The notes beneath the pieces are model-generated. The model made no database searches. It saw only the letters and a program-made list of their open reading frames with translations, and was not told where the DNA came from. Below, piece after piece: positions 1-4,198 of a stretch of DNA of 5,244 bases (position 1 is the stretch's first letter; each line of letters begins with the position of its first letter). A program made the position numbers and the translations under genes. Source of the stretch: Bacteroidia bacterium (GTDB lineage: Bacteria; Bacteroidota; Bacteroidia; NS11-12g; UBA9320); contig JAKMFK010000258.1 in the NCBI GenBank assembly GCA_022425465.1, positions 1-5,244 of the forward strand. Direction: 5' to 3'.

Positions 1-430
1 GAGTATCCTTGACAATGTATATCTGAACTTTACCTTGTATTGCTAATTCTTTATTATCAGAATTTAACACACTAACCCTACAAGAAACTACTTTTTCTTT
101 TACTTTGGGTTGATCAATGACTTTTACCTTATACCACTTTGATGAAAGATGATTAGAAATATGATTGCTATAGTTTTTGTCAATAAAAAAATGAGTATGT
201 AAAATACCTAATATAAAAATTAGACAAAAAGTCAAAAAAGACCCAACTTTAATTAATGTAAAATTTATTTTACTATTTAAACTGAAATGAATAATTAGTG
301 TTGTTGATAGAGTTAACCCAATAAAGAAAATTACCCACCAAAAAGGAATTAAATTATTTGTCGCAACAAGTATTCCTAAAATAAACGGAATAAGATATTT
401 AAGAAGCGAGATATGCTTCCATGAATTCAC
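1..430 (-). CDS. ComEC/Rec2-family competence protein, N-terminal part (truncated by window edge)
   Basis: This reading frame is open from a GTG at 430 to the left edge and gives 143 residues with no stop. A TAA lies three codons upstream in frame, and there is no in-frame ATG nearby, so GTG is the best start. About 12 nt separate it from the stop of the preceding gene, so the two are probably cotranscribed. Three hydrophobic segments are visible, at roughly residues 10-24 (containing FILGILVA), 28-48 and 60-80. A hydrophilic beta-rich stretch follows (KWYKVKVIDQPKVKEK, then IQGKVQIYIVKD). This arrangement, with a 'P..K.K' turn and a 'GKV.IYI.KD' strand, is that of the DUF4131 N-terminal domain of Bacteroidota ComEC. 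Full-length ComEC forms the inner-membrane channel for single-stranded DNA during natural transformation and ends in competence and metallo-beta-lactamase-like domains, all of which would lie outside this window. The family call rests on the N-terminus only. Confidence 0.72.
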   Translation of the reverse strand, partial: MNSWKHISLLKYLIPFILGILVATNNLIPFWWVIFFIGLTLSTTLIIHFSLNSKINFTLIKVGSFLTFCLIFILGILHTHFFIDKNYSNHISNHLSSKWYKVKVIDQPKVKEKVVSCRVSVLNSDNKELAIQGKVQIYIVKDT

Positions 431-442
431 TAAGAGTTAGAG

Positions 443-1021
443 TTAAACATATTTTCTATAAATTAACGCCTTAAGTTCATCTTTTAATTCTTCTTGATCC
501 CAATTCCTCTCAGTTTTATATGCTTTATAAATTTTAAACGCTTCATCACGATTAGATACACCGTCTATTTCTGAAATGAACGAATTGTAATCGGACTTGT
601 CTCCATCAAAAAAAACATTTTGAAACTCAAATCGCTTTGCTATTGACATTCCTTTGGCTATGCTCGAAATTGGTTTGTTGCTATATTTCTCGAATAATGA
701 GAGCATTTCATCATTATCATTTTTAGAAAGGTTAACTTTTATTTTCTCTTTTTTCTTCTCAACCTTTTCTTGAATGGAAGTTTTACTCTTTTGATTAGTT
801 TTTTCTTCTTTTTCAACAACTTTATTTTCTGAAGGCTTAAGCTTTCCTTTTAAGGCTAATCCATTAACCTCGTCATAAAGATCTATACAATGTTTTCTAA
901 ATACATCAATATCTAGTTGTGACAACTTTTCTGCATGTAGACTCAGTCTACTGTTATGTATACTTAACATAGCTAGAAGCTCATCAATTCTGTTATGTAT
1001 TTTATCTCTACTCATTTCCAT
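443..1021 (-). CDS. Bacteroidota conserved hypothetical protein with lysine-rich linker
   Basis: I have no established function for this protein. The frame is open from a GTG at 1063, which would give 206 aa. I prefer the ATG at 1021 (192 aa) or the ATG at 1015 (190 aa), because the 14 extra residues look unlike the helical body and a GTG at 1063 would leave only 17 nt to the divergent tdk start. Numbered from the GTG, the layout is: residues 17-70, an amphipathic, probably helical region with 'LSQLDIDVFRKHCIDLY'; residues 72-118, a low-complexity linker rich in Lys and Glu and probably disordered; residues 130-206, a compact C-terminal domain with 'AKRFEFQNVFFDGD', a following Tyr, and 'EAFKIYKAY...NWD'. 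That last pattern (a ground phrase like 'I..R..F...LF.GD...Y') is one I recognise from Bacteroidota hypothetical proteins. There is no signal peptide or membrane segment, so it is likely cytoplasmic. It lies 12 nt upstream of the comEC-like gene, but this proximity alone does not prove a competence role. Confidence 0.75.
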   Translation of the reverse strand: MEMSRDKIHNRIDELLAMLSIHNSRLSLHAEKLSQLDIDVFRKHCIDLYDEVNGLALKGKLKPSENKVVEKEEKTNQKSKTSIQEKVEKKKEKIKVNLSKNDNDEMLSLFEKYSNKPISSIAKGMSIAKRFEFQNVFFDGDKSDYNSFISEIDGVSNRDEAFKIYKAYKTERNWDQEELKDELKALIYRKYV

Positions 1022-1080
1022 TAATTTTCTACGAATAAAATCAAATATTATTACATTCGACACTTCGTAATTAACAGGGT
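1022..1080. promoter_or_regulatory. Probable divergent promoter region between the hypothetical gene and tdk
   Basis: The two genes diverge here with only 59 nt between the preferred starts, so both promoters must lie in this interval or reach into the genes. Imperfect versions of the Bacteroidota -7 element (TAnnTTTG) are visible. On the plus strand, TACATTCG at 1052-1059 has one mismatch and would serve tdk. On the minus strand, AATATTTG, also one mismatch, would serve the hypothetical gene and comEC. Neither has a convincing TTG at the -33 spacing. The region assignment is inferred from gene geometry; the exact elements are weak. Confidence 0.35.
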
Positions 1081-1647
1081 ATGTACACTAAACCAAAAAA
1101 TAACACTGGATGGATAGAAGTGATTTGTGGTTCCATGTTTTCTGGAAAAACAGAAGAGCTTATTCGAAGAATAAAGCGTGCTAAAATTGCAAATCAAAAA
1201 GTACACATCTTTAAGCCTGAGATGGAGGTAAGGTATCATAAAGAAAAAATTGTTTCTCATGATGACAACAAAATAGATTCTACACCAATTAGTGACCCAA
1301 ATAAGATTTTACATTTGGTCGATCAAGTAGATGTAGTAGGTATAGATGAGGCACAATTTTTTAATCTTGATTTAGCTTCAGTCTGTAATCAACTAGCAAA
1401 TGAGAATAAGCGTGTTATTATTGCTGGATTAGATATGGATTTTTTAGGGAATCCTTTTGGTATAATGCCTAAACTTATGGCTATGGCGGAGCTCGTAACC
1501 AAAGTTCATGCTATTTGTGTTCAATGTGGTTCTGAAGCACAGTTTTCATATCGTTTTTCAAACACAGGAGAACAAGTTAAACTTGGAGAAAAAGATCTTT
1601 ATGAACCAAGGTGTCGATATTGCTTTAACCAAGGAATGAAAACGTAA
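1081..1647 (+). CDS. tdk: Thymidine kinase (type II, zinc-containing)
   Basis: The enzyme phosphorylates thymidine (and deoxyuridine) to the monophosphate with ATP in the cytoplasmic pyrimidine salvage pathway. The 188-residue protein is the usual length for bacterial type II thymidine kinase. Visible motifs in order: a Walker A P-loop GSMFSGKT at residues 17-24, followed by EELIRR; HIFKP at 42-46; SHDD at 59-62; the Walker B-like DEAQFF at 89-94, with Glu90 as the expected catalytic base; GLDMDFLG at 116-123; and two Cys pairs, C146/C149 and C178/C181, that would bind the structural zinc. The flexible 'lasso' substrate loop lies between these pairs (around SYRF at 156-159). All key residues are present, so it should be active. 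The ATG at 1081 is the first possible start after an in-frame TAA and places GWIEVICGSMFSGKT at the normal distance from the N-terminus. It is the only plus-strand gene here and its last 23 nt overlap the convergent UbiA-like gene. Confidence 0.97.
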   Translation: MYTKPKNNTGWIEVICGSMFSGKTEELIRRIKRAKIANQKVHIFKPEMEVRYHKEKIVSHDDNKIDSTPISDPNKILHLVDQVDVVGIDEAQFFNLDLASVCNQLANENKRVIIAGLDMDFLGNPFGIMPKLMAMAELVTKVHAICVQCGSEAQFSYRFSNTGEQVKLGEKDLYEPRCRYCFNQGMKT

Positions 1648-2506
1648 TCAGTGGATATAAGTAAATAAGGTCGCCAAAGAAACGATAACGATCGTTTGTT
1701 CTAAAAAAAGAAGGGAAAACAATAATCCCAAGAAGGGTAGTCTGCATTGCCAGAAAAATGAAAAAACTTACTCCAACAATATAACCATACATAAAACTAA
1801 TTACCAGTACTATAAATGAAACACCAATACCTAAATAAATCAACCCTCTTAATTTTTCCAAACCATAAAACTGAGCAATAGTTATCATATTGTCTTTTTG
1901 ATCACGCTCCTTATCGAAATAAGAGAAAAGAAATAGATTTGATAAATTAATAAGATAAAAAAATAGAAAGACACAAATAACCTGATTCGCATTTATATCT
2001 GATTGAGCTTCAAATGTTGGTGTAATGACAAACCCGATTGTAACTACAAAAGCTACAAATACTTCTTTGAAATATCTCAATGCAATGAACCGAACAGATA
2101 AAGTATAATTTATCCAAAAATGCAATGAGGTTAACATGCATAAAAATAAGATATAGCTATAATAAGTTTCCGGCAACCAAAATGATAAACCTATTAAAGA
2201 AAGTAAACCAGATAAAATCAGTCTAGTTATTAGTTTATGTTTCAAAAAATGCTCTCGATGTCTGACTGACGAAGCATTTCCTCCAATACTCAATCCATCT
2301 AAAAGATGGTCAAGTGTGTAAATCACCCACAACCCAATTGATAAGCCTGATGCAACGATGTAATTTGGTTTGACATTAAACAAATCACTAAAAAAAAGAT
2401 AAGAAGAAAAAGAACCTACCGCAACAAGAATACTATACGTATTAATAAAATTGAAAAATGAATGGTGTGAATAATTTCGTTTCACAACGAAGTTAGTGTT
2501 AGTCAA
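1625..2506 (-). CDS. UbiA-like polytopic membrane protein (putative prenyltransferase family)
   Basis: The product has up to 293 residues and is strongly hydrophobic, with about eight or nine predicted transmembrane segments and a short basic N-terminus. Two polar clusters stand out: 'YTLDHLLDG' at residues 63-71 with Asp66 and Asp70, and 'YFDKERDQKDN' at 196-206 with Asp198 and Asp202. Their placement, in the first and second halves between helices, matches the two Asp-rich Mg2+/diphosphate-binding loops of the UbiA superfamily, which moves prenyl groups onto aromatic or lipid acceptors. The first motif lacks the classic NDxxDxxxD form, and a basic His-rich stretch (VRHREHF at 81-87) follows it, so substrate and even enzymatic activity are open. 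No ATG is available. The frame can start at TTG 2506, overlapping the end of nfu by 8 nt, or at GTG 2485 (residue 8), 13 nt after that stop. It is the last gene of the mrp-nfu cluster and overlaps tdk by 23 nt at its 3' end. Confidence 0.75.
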   Translation of the reverse strand: MTNTNFVVKRNYSHHSFFNFINTYSILVAVGSFSSYLFFSDLFNVKPNYIVASGLSIGLWVIYTLDHLLDGLSIGGNASSVRHREHFLKHKLITRLILSGLLSLIGLSFWLPETYYSYILFLCMLTSLHFWINYTLSVRFIALRYFKEVFVAFVVTIGFVITPTFEAQSDINANQVICVFLFFYLINLSNLFLFSYFDKERDQKDNMITIAQFYGLEKLRGLIYLGIGVSFIVLVISFMYGYIVGVSFFIFLAMQTTLLGIIVFPSFFRTNDRYRFFGDLIYLYPLITFSFLG

Positions 2507-2729
2507 TCGCTGAAACAGATTCTACCTCAGGTAGTAACTTTTTAATACTTTCTTCAATACCTGCTTTCATTGTCAAATGGCTAATGCTGCATGTACTGCA
2601 CGCTCCAAGCAACCGAAGTTTTACAATTTTGTTTTCGTAGGAAACAAATTCGACATCACCACCATCTTGCTTCAAAAATGGTCTGATGCTTTCTAATGCT
2701 TCTTCTATTTTAGTCTCGGACAAGGTCAT
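2499..2729 (-). CDS. NifU C-terminal-domain (Nfu-type) Fe-S cluster scaffold/carrier
   Basis: This is a 76-residue single-domain Nfu protein. Members bind a [4Fe-4S] cluster between two subunits through a CxxC pair and pass it to target enzymes. The sequence starts with a helix (TKIEEALESIRPFL), followed by the family signature QDGGDVEF at 21-28, two beta strands (ENKIVKLRLLG), the cluster ligands C44 and C47 in 'GACSTC', and a helix MKAGIEESIKKLLP. All are at the family spacing. The usual Pro after the second Cys is Ser here. It lacks the degenerate A-type domain that makes E. coli NfuA about 190 residues long, as is normal for the short Bacteroidota version. The start is ATG 2729, 23 nt after mrp stops, and its end overlaps the possible TTG start of the UbiA-like gene. 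Adjacency to mrp supports a role in Fe-S maturation. Confidence 0.93.
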   Translation of the reverse strand: MTLSETKIEEALESIRPFLKQDGGDVEFVSYENKIVKLRLLGACSTCSISHLTMKAGIEESIKKLLPEVESVSAID

Positions 2730-2752
2730 TCTTAGTTCAAATTTATTTTTTT

Positions 2753-3760
2753 TTATCGAGTAGCCGCTAGAATGGATAGTTTTTGAACAATTTTACCTAC
2801 AATCGGTAGGTAATCATTACGAATATTATTAAATTCCTTATTCACTCTTATAGGTATCTCACCCAAAAAGTCAACTGAAGAAGCGTTACTTAATTTCTGA
2901 CCCCCACCCTCACCAAAAATATGATATTTTACACCCTGCTCTTGTGGTTGAAAGTAGCTCATATTTTCAACGATACCTAAGAGATTTTGAGTGAGATGTG
3001 GATTTTGAAACATATCAATAGCTTTACGAGCATCTGCAGTTGCAACATCCTCAGGCGTTGTGACAAGAACCACACCACTAATTGGGATATGTTGAAGAAC
3101 ACTCAAGTGAATGTCTCCAGTTCCTGGAGGTAGGTCTATGATTAAATAATCAAGGTTGCCCCACTTCACATCGCTACAAAACTGACTAATTGCTTTGGAT
3201 AGCATCGGCCCTCTCCAAACAAGAGCTTGTTTTATATCAACCATATAACCTATACTCATGGTTTGAACTCCGTCTTTTTCAATAGGTAGCATTAAATCTC
3301 CATCCATTTTAGGCTTTTCCGTAGTCGTATTCATAAGAGTAGGAATTGAAGGTCCATGAATATCTGCATCTAACAAGCCAACTTTAGCTCCCGTTAAAGA
3401 CAGCGTTTTTGACAAGTTCATTGCAAAGGTACTTTTACCTACACCCCCTTTCCCAGATGCAACAGCTATTATGTTTTTTATTCCAGTTAATACAGCTTGA
3501 TTATCTCTACTATGTTGAACTCTTGAAGTAATATTAATTTTTATGATAGCCTCTTGATCAACCATAGTATAAATTGCATTTTTACATGCATTGGCAATGC
3601 TATCTTTCATCGGGCAGGCTGGCGTGGTTAAAACCAAATCAAAAGACACTTCGCGTTCTTGAATTTTTAGATTTTGAATCATTTCTAATGAAACTAAATC
3701 TTTTTTTAAATCAGGGTCCTCGACGTAGCTTAATGCCTCGATTATTTTTTCTTTATTCAT
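2753..3760 (-). CDS. mrp: Mrp/ApbC (NBP35-like) P-loop ATPase, Fe-S cluster carrier
   Basis: The product is 335 residues, slightly short of the usual 350-380. Residues 1-80 form a DUF59/MIP18-type domain with the conserved TTPACP at 45-50 (Cys49). From residue 94 on it is a MinD/Mrp ATPase: deviant Walker A GKGGVGKST at 103-111 with its signature lysine, LLDADIHGPSIP at 129-140 (switch region and Mrp family signature), RGPM at 183-186, Walker B-like DLPPGTGD at 209-216, TTPEDVATAD at 234-243, ENMSYF at 265-270 and IFGEGGG at 281-287. The family carries Fe-S clusters to apoproteins in an ATP-dependent way. The CxxC that bridges the cluster between subunits in Salmonella ApbC is expected after ENMSYF but is replaced here by QPQEQ. 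I recall the same loss in other Bacteroidota Mrp proteins, so it is probably lineage-typical. The ATG at 3760 overlaps the end of the preceding membrane-protein gene by 8 nt, which suggests translational coupling. Confidence 0.95.
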   Translation of the reverse strand: MNKEKIIEALSYVEDPDLKKDLVSLEMIQNLKIQEREVSFDLVLTTPACPMKDSIANACKNAIYTMVDQEAIIKINITSRVQHSRDNQAVLTGIKNIIAVASGKGGVGKSTFAMNLSKTLSLTGAKVGLLDADIHGPSIPTLMNTTTEKPKMDGDLMLPIEKDGVQTMSIGYMVDIKQALVWRGPMLSKAISQFCSDVKWGNLDYLIIDLPPGTGDIHLSVLQHIPISGVVLVTTPEDVATADARKAIDMFQNPHLTQNLLGIVENMSYFQPQEQGVKYHIFGEGGGQKLSNASSVDFLGEIPIRVNKEFNNIRNDYLPIVGKIVQKLSILAATR

Positions 3761-4070
3761 CTTTATTATTAAAAAATAGGCGTTTATTCATCTTGATAAC
3801 AAACCATTTTACAAATTTATGCTGCCCCAAAATACTACCGATTACAAATAAAAATAGCTGATAAATAAAATAAATAATAACTAATGTAAAAATGAGTTCA
3901 TACCATAATAATTCTCCATATGTTGATTTGTTAAATAAATAAATTGTGATTGGTTTTCTAACATATACGATTGAAGAACCTGTTAATGCAAAAATGAAAA
4001 AAACCCAAACAAGTTCCAGATCTGATTTAATCTTCCATTTGGATTTAAGACTCTGAATAATTCTTTTCAT
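3753..4070 (-). CDS. DUF6787-like small two-helix membrane protein
   Basis: This 105-residue product has a basic N-terminus (LKSKWKI at 8-14), a hydrophobic helix around 18-36 with FALTGS, a short loop, a second hydrophobic helix around 56-80, then GSILGQHKFVKW at 78-89 and a basic tail ending NNKDE. The N-terminal 'L.KRWK', the 'F.L.GS' in helix 1 and the 'G..FGQ.KF' exit from helix 2 match my memory of the Bacteroidota DUF6787 family. Members are sometimes annotated as prolipoprotein diacylglyceryl transferase, but this protein is far too small for that enzyme and lacks its motifs. No function is known to me. It probably sits in the inner membrane. The start is ATG 4070, the first gene after the ompA terminator, and its stop overlaps the mrp start by 8 nt. 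It is therefore the likely first gene of the mrp-nfu operon. The family call is from memory. Confidence 0.75.
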   Translation of the reverse strand: MKRIIQSLKSKWKIKSDLELVWVFFIFALTGSSIVYVRKPITIYLFNKSTYGELLWYELIFTLVIIYFIYQLFLFVIGSILGQHKFVKWFVIKMNKRLFFNNKDE

Positions 4071-4091
4071 TAAACTAAAAAAAATAAGCTG

Positions 4092-4099
4092 CGAAATTA
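4092..4099 (-). promoter_or_regulatory. Possible -7 promoter element for the DUF6787-mrp-nfu operon
   Basis: On the minus strand this reads TAATTTCG, one mismatch from the Bacteroidota -7 consensus TAnnTTTG, and it ends 21 nt before the ATG at 4070. A promoter is expected between the ompA terminator and this gene. No clear TTG stands at the matching -33 spacing, and the AT-rich context makes chance matches likely. The intergenic segment 4071-4139 otherwise shows only AT-rich sequence with a loose inverted repeat (GATTAACAC near 4113 and GTGTGATTAATC near 4128). Confidence 0.25.
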
Positions 4100-4139
4100 A
4101 TTAGATTAACACGCTAATCGTGAATTTGTGTGATTAATC

Positions 4140-4171
4140 AAAAAAAATGGGAAGCATATGCTTCCCATTTT
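4140..4171 (-). terminator. Rho-independent terminator downstream of ompA
   Basis: Positions 4144-4171 form a perfect 28-bp palindrome centred between 4157 and 4158, with the core GGGAAGCATATGCTTCCC and AAAA/TTTT flanks. Read on the minus strand it is a stem of up to 12 bp with an AUAU tetraloop, followed directly by a run of eight U residues from the A-run at 4140-4147. It begins 28 nt past the ompA stop codon at 4199, so it is well placed to end that transcript. On the plus strand only four T follow, so termination is mainly in the minus direction. Confidence 0.9.
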
Positions 4172-4198
4172 GTATCTAGTTTAGTTTTATGGTAAATA

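Noticed and set aside
1051..1260. Minus-strand open frame of 69 codons opposite the start of tdk
   Set aside because: It lies antisense to the P-loop region of a clear tdk gene and shows no recognisable domain.
1680..1697. Inverted repeat AAACGAT/ATCGTTT with a 4-nt loop, 32 nt after the tdk stop, as a tdk terminator
   Set aside because: The stem has only 7 bp with two G-C pairs, the following T-tract is interrupted (GTTC), and the sequence codes for conserved-looking residues of the UbiA-like protein. It is too weak to call.
2738..2745. Exact match on the minus strand to the -7 consensus TAnnTTTG (TAAATTTG) in the mrp-nfu gap
   Set aside because: It lies only 8 nt before the nfu ATG, which would leave almost no leader, and no TTG stands at the -33 spacing. 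It is most likely a chance match in an AT-rich spacer inside an operon.
3574..3861. Plus-strand open frame opposite the 5' ends of mrp and the DUF6787-like gene
   Set aside because: It is antisense to two well-supported genes, and its translation has no coherent domain or membrane pattern.
3753..4070. Annotation of the 105-aa membrane protein as prolipoprotein diacylglyceryl transferase
   Set aside because: That enzyme is more than twice as long with about seven membrane helices and a conserved His/Arg signature, none of which is present here.
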